Origin: Rostrohypoxylon terebratum
Lineage: Eukaryota; Ascomycota; Sordariomycetes; Xylariales; Hypoxylaceae
DNA: 64,000 bases
Assembly (NCBI GenBank): GCA_022497145.1
Contig: MU385867.1
Span: 248,001 to 312,000, forward strand
Reading direction: 5' to 3'
Every line of letters starts with the position of its first letter. Within the stretch, counting starts at the first letter, position 1. The notes below the pieces were generated by a model. The model worked only from the letters and a program-made list of their open reading frames with translations, did not search any database and was not told where the DNA came from. This document shows positions 45,335 to 56,259 of the stretch, piece by piece. Position numbers and translations under genes: made by a program.

Positions 45335-46972
45335 ATGGCCCCTCACAACATCCAAGATGAAGGCCCTGCGGACCTCGAAAACGAGCCTGCGGGGACCGAA
45401 GTTCGACCCCCAACGCCACCCCCTCTCTCCGCCAGACCGCCGCGCATCCTCATTATCGGCGCCGGTTCTCGGGGGCGCGTCTACGGCCGGTGCACCCTGC
45501 AATCCAGCAACGGCGTCATCGCCACTGTCTGCGAGCCAGACGTCTATAAGCGGGAAGAGTATGTCCGCACCTTTATCTGGTCCGATGCAAAGCACCCGGC
45601 GCCTGAGGGCTCGAGTTTTGCGGACTGGCGCGAGTTCATCGAGTGGGAGATCCGGCGGCGCCAGCGAGAAGCTGCGGGGGAGGACGTGCCAGAGGGCGTG
45701 GACGCCGCATTCGTATGTGTTCGCGACGAGATGCACCACGATGTCGTGGTTGCCCTCGCGCCGCTGGATCTGCATATCATGTGCGAAAAACCTCTAGCCA
45801 CGACGCTGGACGATTGCGTGGGCATCTACCGAGCGATAGCCCCCTTGCAACCGACGAAGGTGTTCTCAGTTGGCCATGTGCTACGGTACTCCCCACATAA
45901 CATCATGTTACGCAAACTGCTCCTGGAAGACCGCGCGATCGGCGAAATCCTAAGCATCGTGCACACGGAGCCCGTGGGGTTCTGGCACTTCGCGCACTCG
46001 TACGTGCGCGGGAACTGGCGCAAGGAATCGACGACCGCGCCGTCCCTCCTAACCAAGAGCTGCCACGACATCGACATCATCATGTGGCTGCTCTGCTCGC
46101 CGACGCACCCGGAGTCGGACACGGCGCCGCACATCCCGACCGAGGTCTCGTCGACGGGGTCGCTGCAGTTCTTCAAGCGCAGCCGGAAGCCCAAGGCGGC
46201 GGGCGACGCGACCAACTGCCTGCGGTGCGCCGCGGAGCCGTCGTGCATGTACTCGAGCAAGCGCGTGTACGAGAGCACGCGGCACCAGGGCCTCGAGACG
46301 GGCAACATCCGCTGGCCGATGAGCGTCGTGCTGCCGGACATCGAGAGCTTCGGGGGCGACGTCGAGGCCGCGCGGCCCAAGCTGCGCGCCGTGCTCGCCG
46401 AGGACTACACGCCCGCGACCCCGCAGGCGGACATCGACGCGCGCAACTGGTTCGGCCGGTGCGTGTTCGAGTCCGACAACGACGTGTGCGATGAGCAGAC
46501 CGTGACGATACGATGGGACGAGGAACCGCTGGCGCGCGAGGAGGCGGGGTATGCGGATGCGGTGGGACATAGGGGCGCGAAACAGGCTACTTTCCATATG
46601 ATCGCGCAGACGAAGCGCCAGTGCCATCGCTTCACGTACGTGTACGGCACGACGGGCGAGATATACGCCGACTCGCGGACGATCACCGTCGAGGATTTCC
46701 AGACCGGGACGCAGCGGTCGTACTATCCCAAGTTGGAGAGTCTGGGACATGGGGGTGGCGATCACGGGATCACGAGGAACTTCATATTGGCGGTGGATAG
46801 GGTCAAGAATCACGGGTGGGAGGCCCCGAGGGCGCAGAGGGAGTTCATCGGGTGTAGTCTGGAGGAGATCATTAGGAGCCATGCCATGGTGTTCGCGGCG
46901 GAGGAGGCGAGAACGGGCAGGAAGTATGTCGATTGGAAGGCTTGGTGGGATGAGAAGGTCGGCGCTATATGA
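45335..46972 (+). CDS. Gfo/Idh/MocA family oxidoreductase
   Basis: An intronless 545-residue frame; the ATG at 45335 is the first true ATG in frame. The Rossmann motif GAGSRG lies at 42-47, preceded by RILII. HIMCEKPLATTLDDC is the catalytic EKP block, and LTKSCHDIDIIMWLL carries the His-Asp pair of the second half. NAD(P)-dependent dehydrogenases of this family act on inositols, sugars or related polyols; the substrate is unknown. The central and C-terminal part contains an insert with several Cys (CLRCAAEPSCMYSSKRVYE), longer than the usual 350-residue family members. GC content is visibly higher than in neighbouring genes, so base composition stands out. Confidence 0.85.
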   Translation: MAPHNIQDEGPADLENEPAGTEVRPPTPPPLSARPPRILIIGAGSRGRVYGRCTLQSSNGVIATVCEPDVYKREEYVRTFIWSDAKHPAPEGSSFADWREFIEWEIRRRQREAAGEDVPEGVDAAFVCVRDEMHHDVVVALAPLDLHIMCEKPLATTLDDCVGIYRAIAPLQPTKVFSVGHVLRYSPHNIMLRKLLLEDRAIGEILSIVHTEPVGFWHFAHSYVRGNWRKESTTAPSLLTKSCHDIDIIMWLLCSPTHPESDTAPHIPTEVSSTGSLQFFKRSRKPKAAGDATNCLRCAAEPSCMYSSKRVYESTRHQGLETGNIRWPMSVVLPDIESFGGDVEAARPKLRAVLAEDYTPATPQADIDARNWFGRCVFESDNDVCDEQTVTIRWDEEPLAREEAGYADAVGHRGAKQATFHMIAQTKRQCHRFTYVYGTTGEIYADSRTITVEDFQTGTQRSYYPKLESLGHGGGDHGITRNFILAVDRVKNHGWEAPRAQREFIGCSLEEIIRSHAMVFAAEEARTGRKYVDWKAWWDEKVGAI

Positions 46973-47439
46973 TATGTCACGAGGGGCGATATTTATGTCT
47001 TTGCGCTTTCCTTGACGATTATTTTAGGTATCTAAGCCTGGCTGCTTGCATGGGATTATGCGAGATGAATACTGGGAGAAGTATCTACTGTTCTGATATT
47101 TGGTTTGGCGTTGTTAATTAGGTAGGTAGGTGGGCTCGTGTGGATGGTGGTAGGTTGGGGAGCATCACGATATCGCACAATCATCACGTCCCTTGATTGC
47201 GGCAATGAGGATATACAGAACTTAATGATTCAATTCGTTACCTATGAAGAAAATCGTATCATTTCGAGCCTACAGGATAACCTTAGCGGCTTGAATTATC
47301 ATAACCCGCGTATCTCGTTTTGTGTTTTAGTGTGTGGCGCTCATTGCGCTACCGTCCGGTTCTCATCCGTGTCGATCAAGGACATTGCTTTTTGTGAAGT
47401 CTGATAGATCGGAAATGACTGAACTTTTATCTCGAACCT
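46973..47439. other. Intergenic between convergent genes
   Basis: AT-rich 3' regions. No gene seen. Confidence 0.4.
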
Positions 47440-49401
47440 TTACTTTCTCGGAGTATTCGTCTTGCGACCTTGCTGTAGTGACTGGAAATAATCATTTAAC
47501 CCCTTCTCCTTCCGCTGCTGTACTGCCAGTGCTTGTGCTGTGTCGCCTGCTTCACGATGCCACGCTTCTAGAGTTTGCATATTCTCAAATATTTGGATTT
47601 CGTTGAATCCGCGACCGGCCTCGGCTGCGTCGATGGCTCTCTGCAAGGCATACCGGGCTAGCGCGTGTCTCGGATGATGTCCCGCCACGGAGTCATCTGG
47701 ACCACATCGGTTCCGATGGAAGTGGGCAATGACACGCCACGATACCCAGTATTTCCAATCGACCTGATTCGATTTTTCATCTACGAGCTGAAGAGATGAC
47801 CAAGCTAGCTGAGCCGAATGTTCGTCGTAGGGTCCATGTTGCCAGAGATATCCTGCCGACCCGATTAATCTTATTATACTTGGACAGGCCTGCTTCACTT
47901 GAGAGGGCGTCGAGCTGCAAGCTACTACCCTCTGGAGGTTTGGTAAATCAGTTCTTGACGAACTGAAGAGAATTAAGTCTCCCAATAGGAAGAAACTGAT
48001 GGAGGGCGCCACAGTCCGTGCGAAGTCTTTCGTGTCCAGCAACATGCCGATTATGCTCTCCATGCAGTTGAAGATGAAATCTACCGCAATTTCTAATGAA
48101 TCTTTGCGGAATATCTCATCTAGAGCTGCGAACAGCTTGTATAGGGTACTCGCTGACCCCAATGTTACTTCCGCATACCCCGCGAGATACTTCCATAATT
48201 CCTTAATAAGACCATGGTCAGGAGATATAACACTGGCTACTAGCAGGTCGAACAGACCGAGAGCGGAAGGCGTTTTAATAATAAGGTGCAATGACGAAAA
48301 GGCACGCTGGCTTAGTAAAGCGCCATGAGAGTTGTGGCTCTTCTTGAAGAACCAGCAGGCACGGCCAAAGTCCCTCGTAGCCTCGCACAATTCGCCATCA
48401 AAATAAAGATGAAAATCATGCTCGAAAGATTGTGGCGCCACAGCAGATTCATTCCAGCTCAGAGTGAGGTCCTTAAAGCACGATAAGAGAACATTCTGTG
48501 CGTGGAGATGAGAAGGAAGAGACATGTGGTGAGGCTCGCCTGGGGGAGGGGTGAGCGCTCTTAGGTAATCCGGCAAATCGGCATTCGCAACAGGCATTGC
48601 AAGATCAGAACTCGAAATACCTTTCCGCTTCATGTAGGTTTCGATGTCAACAGACCTCCCGTGGCGACGAAAAGTTGTGGTCTTGCCAACGGCACCTCGC
48701 TCGCGCTGCAGTCGCAGCATCATCGCCACATCCTTTTGCTTATTGTTTTTAACAAAACCCCATTGCGCAAATTTGGCCTTGTACATACGGGGTCTGTCGC
48801 AAGTTAGCATGCGACCTTATAGCAAACCGTTCCGCACTACGAATACTAACGTAGCTTCGATGCCTTTCTTTTCCATGAGTTCCATCAACTCAACTAGCGA
48901 CTTATTTTGTTCGATGTATAGTTCATGGATCTCTTCTTTATGGTGTTCCCATACCTCCGATGAGAGGTAATGGCGCTTCGTGGCCTTCTCCCTACGTACT
49001 AGTCCCGGGGATAGAGGTGCGGCGCTTCCTGTCGATCTGGGAGTTTGATACTCATTTTGAGTGGAATTTTCTCGGTCCTCCCGTGTTACTCTCGGACTGC
49101 TAGAGGGTAACGGTGATAGATTTGAATCATGGTTGTAGGCTGCCGTCCCTGACCGCACAGTATCAAGCGAGGATCTCTCTGAGGGGACTGGAGAGCGGTC
49201 GACCGCTACATCGTACTGATATAGGCTAGATAACGGCCTTGGTCTCTCAGTCTTCAGACTATATTCTGGAAAAATGAAGTCGTTGATGTCAATAACGCCA
49301 CCTTGGTCCTCTACTAACTCATAGGAATAATTAAAATCCAGTTGGCAATTCCAACTCGGCCCCGTCGTTGGGGAGTGAACACAAGTCGGCGTATGACACA
49401 T
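47440..49401 (-). CDS. Clr5-domain protein, putative transcription factor
   Basis: Exon 1 (49401-48851) and exon 2 (48793-47440), with a 57-base intron, give 634 residues from the first ATG in frame (MCHTPTC). The Clr5 domain spans about 147-203 and is split by the intron: SSEVWEHHKEEIHELYIEQNKSL, then EATPRMYKAKFAQWGFVKNN. Clr5 domains occur at the N-terminus of fungal proteins related to S. pombe Clr5, involved in heterochromatin and gene silencing, and in many ascomycete regulators. The C-terminal half is helical with no named domain (WEHW-type surfaces, SHGALLSQRAFSSLHLII, FDLLVASVISPDHGLI). A regulatory nuclear role is likely. The donor GTTAGT and acceptor CGACAG are standard. Confidence 0.85.
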
Positions 49402-50534
49402 CAAGGCGTCGTGTTTTGACAATATCAATCGGCGATTCTCGATGGATAGATAGATTACATGTTGTGTTTTGTGTTCATAGATGTAGTCAGACGATATTAC
49501 TTGAAAAAAAAAGTTGACGAGTGGGCTGTGTTAGCGAGGAATAGTAAGCTGTTAATTTTAGATCGTAGTTTTTTGCGAAGTTGACACCACGATAGATTGT
49601 TGAGTAATGTGTCGCTTGGCAAACACATGGATAATTGATCTTGTTCGTTCTAGTCTAGTCATAAGACTCCATATACGTTCCCGTATACGTTCATGATCAT
49701 CTTAAAACGATGCGTCGGAACATGCGGGATTCAGTTCCAAGCTGTGCTATCCAAAATCTCTAGTGGCAGGTCGCTGTCTGGATCTGACTGTATCATACGC
49801 AAGATGACATCCTATCATTTTATTGGTGGATGGAAGGTCTAGATTGATATGACCCAGGCTTTCGATACCTCTCGTATTTCTCCAAACCGTGCAGTGAAAT
49901 CAGTTGCGCTTGGCTTGGTGTTGGTGTATTGGGGGCCAATATTCAATTGAGAATACTACCCACGACACCTACGGCCAGAAATCGTCACGACGATAAATGT
50001 TGAAATCCGTAGCTGAAATCTAGGAAAGTGAATTATGACACAAGCCTCCAAGATTCAATGGTCTTCGAGTCCTACAATAGGTAAGCAGATGACGTTTTTT
50101 TTTCGGCCGCGCTCTAGATGGGCAGTCCGATCGCTGAACCGCCGCCGCCTTGTCGACGCTGTGCCCGTTCTATATCCGCGAAACGACACGAGAGATAAAA
50201 AGGACCGGTCGCCATAATCTAGTGGACTACTTCTGCGTAAGCCTAGAATGTATACAGAGCCAGGAAATGAAGAGGCCAAGTTCAGTTGTAAAAGATTACA
50301 TTCTTAGGAAAGAGAGTGTATTGATAAAGGAGAGAAGAGATCCAGTGTCGCTTCTTCTAAGGTTATCAGGTATCTGTTTTCTTTAAAGAGGCTTACTAAA
50401 GTTGTCGATTATATATCCATGATATGTCGCTAAAGCAATTTGCACTTAGACGAATACAACCCCCTGGAAAATTCCTGGGTTCTATGCTGTACATATTACG
50501 TATTTTAAGCAGAGAAGTAAAAACTCAAAACCTG
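49402..50534. other. Intergenic, about 1.1 kb
   Basis: No gene seen. A poly-T stretch lies at about 50095-50103. The Clr5 gene promoter is here. Confidence 0.4.
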
Positions 50535-50814
50535 TATTAGTACTGGCTACGCAAAGCTCGCCGTCGTAGCCTAACGGGTACTGCGCTTTAATTAGCAAAA
50601 TTGCAGGTAATTAGCAAAGTACATTTCTTAGAAAATCCCTAGAGATATACAAGCAAAGCTACTTGCCAAAATTCTCCATTGTTAAGAGAATACTTAAGAT
50701 TCTTAAGGAAATACTGATATGATTAAGTATTTTGCTAATCACCTGCAATTTTGCTAATTAAAGCGCAGTACCCGTTAGGCTACGACGGCGAGCTTTGCGT
50801 AGCCAGTACTAATA
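50535..50814. mobile_element. Foldback MITE-like element with long terminal inverted repeats
   Basis: About 88 bases starting TATTAGTACTGGCTACG at 50535 are repeated in inverted orientation ending at 50814, with only about three mismatches. The core of about 104 bases (50623-50726) is AT-rich and non-coding. The outermost bases read TA at both ends, compatible with a TA target-site duplication. No transposase is encoded. This is a nonautonomous element or hairpin repeat, inserted downstream of the M81 gene. Confidence 0.85.
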
Positions 50815-50879
50815 ACCTTCAACATTATAACATCATCTCACATCGCGACTTATAATGATATTATATTAGTCTATTTGTG

Positions 50880-52394
50880 TCATGGCTCATTAGACACTGA
50901 AACCAATCTCGCAGAAAGATCTGGCTCTTCAAATGATCGATCAAATGGCCACATTGGACGTAAAATACGTTTGTGGCCTAACCGCTCCAGGTCTTGGTCG
51001 ACGCCACCAGGCGTGAGACCCAGCATCCAATCCTTGGCCATATCGTACAACTCTGGCTCTAAGTAACCGATCTTCACGATAACAACGTCTGCAGAGCGGG
51101 GAGCAAGATCAAGTTCCGTGAAATCGCTCTCGTGGTGGTACGGCTTGCGCAATTTCGTTAGGATCGCAAACACGCTGCCTACTTGCAGAACCACTTCGAT
51201 CTCGGCGTGCTTGTCTCCATGCTTTATGGAGTGCACTCGACCTGTCATGGTAATTGGTCCGGCGTGAATATTATCCACTTTGGCGCCTGCAGTCACTGTC
51301 ACAGTTGCCCCGACGCCTGCGTCCACCGCTGCTCGGACGGCCTCATGTCCTGGTACAGAGGCGTATATGACCTTCGGACCCGACTCTAACTTGAACTCCG
51401 GACGCGCAAGTAGCTGCGTTAACCCCCACGTCACATCTCCAGAGCCCCCAGCCGTGGGGTTATCTCCAGAGTCCGAAATGAAATATGGGCGTTTCTCAGA
51501 TGCTAATGCAGTATCCAAGCACTCCTTAAATGACCCTGTGGGCGCCACAAAAGTGAAGTCTTTATGCGAATCCCAGAACAAGTGTGCTAATTTTTCGGCG
51601 CCCGCAGTTACGGCCTGCTTATCCCAACCAGTAACCACTACCACAGCCCTATTTCTAGGTTCGTCAGCCCAAGCATAGCCTACCCAAATCGCTGCATCCA
51701 GAACGCCATCCATCGCTTCAACCTTCGGGACAGCGGCGTATATGTGTGCAGCTGGTTCATCCCTTGTTGAAGTCTGCTCACCTGGCAGAAGAATTGGAAT
51801 CGGCACCCAAGCCTTGAAAGGTCGCACAGCCTCGCCATCCGCCTGCCGTCGAAGCAGCTCAATCAAGTTCCGACATGCGCGCTCTTTCGTCTCCGCAACA
51901 TCCACATGAGGTGCCGTGCGGTAACAAGTAATTAGGTCTGTCTGATGTGCCAAATCTTGCGAGACATTACCGTGTAGGTCCATTGATGCCGATACCAAGA
52001 CGTCCGGTCCGATGGCCTCACGGATACGTCTTAAAAGCTCGTACTCCGCATCGTCGAGACCTTCAACACACATAGCGCCATGTATATCGAACCAGAACCC
52101 GTCGACTTTTGTAGAGGCCGTTATCGCGGTAAGGCGACTGACGATCTCGGCGGAAAGAGTTTCAAAGGCGTCTCTTGTCACCATGCCACCGGGTAAAGCG
52201 TGACCGGTGAGTGCGCCACGCCACTCTGCAGCATCACCTAGGGGCGTTCCGGGCTGAATAAAGGGATATCTCCCTATAATTTCCACGTCGCGTTGGGGGT
52301 GAAATGCTGGCGCTAATGTTCTTGATGGCGTGAAAGTAGAGGTCTCGCAGGCTAGGCCAGCGATGGCAATAACTGGGCGGCGCGCCAGTGCCAT
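50880..52394 (-). CDS. MlrC-like metallopeptidase-family protein (M81)
   Basis: A 504-residue intronless frame starts at the ATG at 52394 (MALARRPVIAIAGLACETSTFTPSRT). Family markers include FWFDIHGAMCVEGLDDAEYELLRRIREAIG, VSASMDLHGNVSQDLA, TCYRTAPHVDVAETKERA and ISDSGDNPTAGGSGDVT. The DxHG motifs and HVD fit the zinc site of M81/MlrC, named for bacterial microcystin degradation. Fungal homologues are widespread and of unknown substrate; they need not act on cyanotoxins. No signal peptide or transmembrane helix is present. Function: a cytosolic metalloenzyme of unknown target. Confidence 0.88.
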   Translation of the reverse strand: MALARRPVIAIAGLACETSTFTPSRTLAPAFHPQRDVEIIGRYPFIQPGTPLGDAAEWRGALTGHALPGGMVTRDAFETLSAEIVSRLTAITASTKVDGFWFDIHGAMCVEGLDDAEYELLRRIREAIGPDVLVSASMDLHGNVSQDLAHQTDLITCYRTAPHVDVAETKERACRNLIELLRRQADGEAVRPFKAWVPIPILLPGEQTSTRDEPAAHIYAAVPKVEAMDGVLDAAIWVGYAWADEPRNRAVVVVTGWDKQAVTAGAEKLAHLFWDSHKDFTFVAPTGSFKECLDTALASEKRPYFISDSGDNPTAGGSGDVTWGLTQLLARPEFKLESGPKVIYASVPGHEAVRAAVDAGVGATVTVTAGAKVDNIHAGPITMTGRVHSIKHGDKHAEIEVVLQVGSVFAILTKLRKPYHHESDFTELDLAPRSADVVIVKIGYLEPELYDMAKDWMLGLTPGGVDQDLERLGHKRILRPMWPFDRSFEEPDLSARLVSVSNEP

Positions 52395-53374
52395 AATCTC
52401 AGGTGAGAACTTGTTGTTCTATACGCCAACTACTACCAGCCAGAGCTCAGTGAGCCACTTTTTCGTTCGCAACTCTCCCAGCGTACTCTTAACGCAAAGC
52501 CTACTCTATGTTTCTTAATAAGTTGATCTCAGGAGAAACTTGATATTAGCATAACTGTTCCTGTCCTGCTGAAGAGCTGTCTCCACTACCCCGCATATTG
52601 GAAAGGGTGCTACCCTATCTCGATGCGGTGCTTTCTATCGAAGCTTGACCCAATAAGTAAGGTGTTGCTATATCTAGCATTCATCCCGTATCTATCGGTT
52701 TAAAGCCGTAAAGATCTCGCAAACAGAAGTAAGGCGAACAATTCCACGACACGCGGGTCGGTGCTACAGGGGCCTTACCCGATTATATTTCCGGTCCCCC
52801 GACTTTCACTTCACTCTCTGACCCTATCTGAAAGCCATCGTAGAGTATGGCTCGAGATGCAACCTCTTCAGCATTAACATGCTTTTGCACCTCCTTCTGT
52901 TGTTTCGAATTTACGTACTGCTTTCATCAAGCCTGACTCTTTAAACTAATAAAGATATACAGAATCTAGGCTCTTATCGTTATACGATTCAAGTGTGATT
53001 TGATGCTTTATATCACCGTCGGGCTAACTCCCTGGAGGATATTCATAATGCAGCTGACTGGCGCAGCCAGGCACCCAATTATCAACATCTCACTTGAACC
53101 ATAAGCTACCATTAGATAATTCCCTTATTGAGAAGGTCATTAACTAAAATCCCGTGAGAGTTTCATGCTGGTGTTATTTTAAGATCAATAGATACCCTGT
53201 ATTTCCATTGCTACCTTTGCCCATTTCAGTAACATTTTAGCAATAGCTAACCTACGCCGCAGCGGGAGAGATGGAAGGGCGCAGCCGAAAATATCATTCA
53301 TCGAAGCCCGGGTGAACATCTTCGTTTCTCTCACACTGGTAAGCTCTTAGTATGCTGCCGTATTCGTGTGGGCG
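52395..53374. other. Intergenic, about 1 kb, divergent promoters
   Basis: No gene seen. Promoters for the M81 gene and the membrane protein lie here. Confidence 0.4.
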
Positions 53375-54416
53375 ATGGCGACGTCAAAGACTTCAGGAAT
53401 ACCACCAGGAGCCATCGCGGCCACTGCCTCATTTCTTGGTCCGTTGACCACTACTTTCTCGGCCCCTTCAACTTGCAATACAGGCAACACATATTCCTTG
53501 GGCCAAGACTTGACAGCTGTCGTTTGGCAAGTAGGCCCTACAAACTCTGCCGATGGTTGTATGCCTTCGAAGTGGGTTGTCAATGGTTATTACTCGCCAG
53601 CCATATGTCCATACGGATATACCGATGCTTGTTTCATGACACAAAGTAATATTGGGACGACTATTTGCTGTCCGACGTACGTTCACGAAACTCATACCTT
53701 GTGCTGCCGGCGAAACTAATGCGCTTTCTAGTAATCTGGATTTTAGTTGCTACCCAGGGGTCGCGTACAACAAATTTGGGTGCGTTTATTCAACACTAAC
53801 CATGGCTTTAACAAGCCTACTAATCGATTACGGGCATACGACGACCGGCACTTACTCAGATGTCACGGTCACAGGACAGCCTATCTGGGCTTTCAGTGTC
53901 CAGGTGCATAAGGCAGCCTCTCCAATAGCCACCTCAATACCTATAGCCACTTCTGACATGTCTGCATTACTAATCGATACCCCCACGTCCGATCCGGCTA
54001 CCAATACAAATCTAGATACTACACCAGACACGACCTCCATGGTACAGACCGCGTCAGCCTCACCAAGCACAGCTTCAACAAGCGCGGTAACACCTGTCGG
54101 TGCATTGGCAGGCGGGGCTATCGCAGGAATTGTAGCAGGAATCTTTGGAGCACTGGCCTTAGGAATCGTTGGCACATTTCTATTCATGCGTCGAAGGAAG
54201 ACGCAGGATGTATCAAACCCTCATCCAGATCTCAAACATTCTCCACCAGGCCAAAAGTATTTAAGGGAGGATGAAATAACTATCCATGAATTGGACGTGG
54301 AGGAGAAAGAGATACCTGAGTTAGACGAACAGCGCCGTCCGTCGGAAATGCCTTCAGGGGCCACGCAGAAATTTCGGAGGTCTGATAAGCAAATGATCTG
54401 GGAGTTGCCCGCGTAA
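53375..54416 (+). CDS. Single-pass membrane protein with Cys-containing ectodomain
   Basis: Exon 1 (53375-53676) and exon 2 (53732-54416), with a 55-base intron, encode 328 residues. The N-terminal part contains CNTGNTYS, DGCMPS, CPYGYTDACFM, TICCPT and, after the splice, FSCYPGVAYNKFGC, a Cys-rich extracellular-type region. A Ser/Thr-rich stalk follows, then a Gly/Ala-rich transmembrane helix (about 223-252, AGGAIAGIVAGIFGALALGIVG) and basic FMRRRK. An acidic Pro-rich tail closes the protein. The architecture resembles the 7038-8130 gene but I see no clear sequence match. No classical signal peptide is seen with this start. Function unknown; perhaps a wall or stress sensor. Confidence 0.72.
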
Positions 54417-55004
54417 GGATGTGTGCTGTCATTTTGGAAGGCATTTGCAAATAATTTCATGTATAACTTACCAATGGTACAGTTCTATTACAAGGGAAGA
54501 TATGGACGGACGCATAAAGGAGCTATCACACTACTAGGCAGCTACCTTTGTCACAACTCATGAACTTCATCTATAGTAGGTGTACATTATATTGGCTTCA
54601 TTGATAATGAGCGGCCTCCTGCGCCGCTTCAATATGGAATGTGACTATATCCGTAGTGCGAGTCAGTTCACGGTCAATCCTATTCTACGGAGTCTTCATG
54701 GACCCAGTGTAAATCAGGATCCTACCTACACTTGCAAACTCTCATCTGGAGACTTTCGCTCATTGCCACGAGTAATTACAGAGGTATTACATTGACGTCC
54801 AAATTATCGGACGTCAAGGTTCCCTAGGTTCCCTAGGTTGCTGATGGAATGTGGACTGTCCCTGAGCTGGGTCTGCTTCTATCGAATACTTAAACCACGG
54901 CTTTTCGCAGTTCGATGCTCTCTATCAAAATAATATCTATATTATCACAAACTCCAAATACCTAATACAAAGATCGAATACGTTCATATATCACACTACC
55001 TATC
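54417..55004. other. Intergenic with TGACGTCC inverted repeat
   Basis: An inverted repeat of bZIP-like half-sites lies at 54792-54817. A direct repeat of GGTTCCCTA follows at 54818-54838. No gene seen. Confidence 0.45.
54792..54817. promoter_or_regulatory. TTGACGTCC inverted repeat (possible bZIP site)
   Basis: TTGACGTCC and GGACGTCAA are exact reverse complements, 8 bases apart, and each contains the TGACGT core bound by CREB/ATF-type bZIP factors. It is about 190 bases upstream of the small-protein gene at 55005. Binding is inferred from the core only. Confidence 0.45.
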
Positions 55005-55328
55005 ATGGATAAGCTGAAGCAGGCAAAGAATGAGCTCACCGGCCAGTCGTACGCGTCCACATACATCCACCATTCGAATGGCATTGACTAATAATTGAAT
55101 CAGTACGGGCAACAACGGTGCTCAGTCTCAGAACCCGGGTCAAAACTCTGCCAAGGACACCATGGTCGATTCCAGTATGTACATATCTCCCTCCTAATAC
55201 GTACGTGGATCATTAAGAATCGGGATTTAGTGGTCGATCAGGAGGCTTCGAAGAAGGGTATTCCAGCAGGTGCTGACCCGATGATCAACAACGCTGTCAA
55301 CAGAGAGATCAACAAGTTTGGAAAATAA
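55005..55328 (+). CDS. Small hydrophilic protein, 70 residues, three exons
   Basis: Exons 55005-55048, 55104-55174 and 55231-55328, all GT-AG, give 70 residues. It starts MDKLKQAKNELTGQS and ends PMINNAVNREINKFGK. The middle is rich in Asn, Gln, Gly and Ser (NNGAQSQNPGQNSAKD). It has no signal peptide and no transmembrane helix. Tiny exons with exact phase (2, 1) support a real gene. I recognise no family for certain; the start and composition recall small stress-related fungal proteins. The bZIP-like inverted repeat upstream would fit a stress-regulated gene, but that is inference. Confidence 0.62.
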
Positions 55329-56166
55329 CTTGCATTCTAGTCTGAGAACTCCGTATGATTATGGAATGTCCTATATTATAGCTTCACCTCAATAAAAACC
55401 TACCATAAGCTTGGGTATGCGATTTCAAAAAAAAAAACGTGTTCATAATGTCGTGCATTGATGGCTACTACCTAGGACCTAGGACCTAGGTATCTCATAA
55501 TATCAGATACTCCTGAACACGCTTCTCTGGATATTCCCACATTACATACGCGCACATGATACGACTTAAGGATACACAGAGCAAGTTACTAGATAAGCCC
55601 GTAAGATTATCAAATTCATATTTACATACCAATGTCGTTCGCGTGCTGTTTGTTGTGTTGCGCTAGCAAACATGACCGAGCGCTGTTGTCAGAGTAGCAT
55701 CCCCAACATACCGTCACTATACCCCTTATCTAGCACCTTTCTCATCTGAAGTTAGGGAGTTTACGCCTAGAATCCTATATAGACTGTAATTATAGTCCTG
55801 GCAAATAACACTTGAATAAACGGAGGCCTCCGTTACATCTACAGGTCCTAACAAGCTCAGGGGCTTCGGACCAGCTGATACGTATGGCAGGTAGGCACAA
55901 GATGAGACGGAAACACAAATTACGTTTACCTTCTTAGTACCTACCGATGTAATTCAATCCAATCCACTCCACTCCATAGCAGGAAAAACAGGCAAGAGCG
56001 CCCCTTGCACGCACAAACTACACCTCAATAACAGCGCAAACCACAAGTGCAAGCTGCATTACGTGCCTTCCCAAAAACAAACTTGGCAGGTACTCTTATA
56101 AACACACAATAGCCTTACACCTACCAAAAGAGGTTTCCCTTAATGAGCCGCCTCGTTGTGAGAAAG
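55329..56166. other. Intergenic with CCTAGGA tandem repeat
   Basis: Three copies of the 7-mer CCTAGGA lie at 55471-55491. No gene is seen before the tRNA. Confidence 0.45.
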
Positions 56167-56259
56167 ACCATTATCGTCCAGTGGTTAGGATGCCAGATTT
56201 TCAAACGATCAAACGACTTGAGATCTCTGGAGACCGGGGTTCGAACCCCCGTAATGGTA
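56167..56259 (+). tRNA. tRNA-Glu (anticodon UUC) with intron
   Basis: Acceptor ACCATTA pairs with TAATGGT. D arm GTCC/GGAT with the AGTGGTTA loop. Anticodon stem CCAGA/TCTGG, loop beginning TTTTCA with TTC at 34-36. A roughly 20-base intron follows position 37. T arm CGGGG-TTCGAAC-CCCCG. The B-box GGTTCGAAC is canonical. A TTTTT pol III terminator follows. Confidence 0.93.

Noticed and set aside
49402..49428. Longer start for the Clr5 gene
   Set aside because: The upstream extension begins with TTG; the first ATG in frame is at 49401.
50880..52394. A microcystin-degrading gene in the strict sense
   Set aside because: The M81 family is named for a bacterial enzyme; fungal members are widespread and no evidence ties this one to cyanotoxins.
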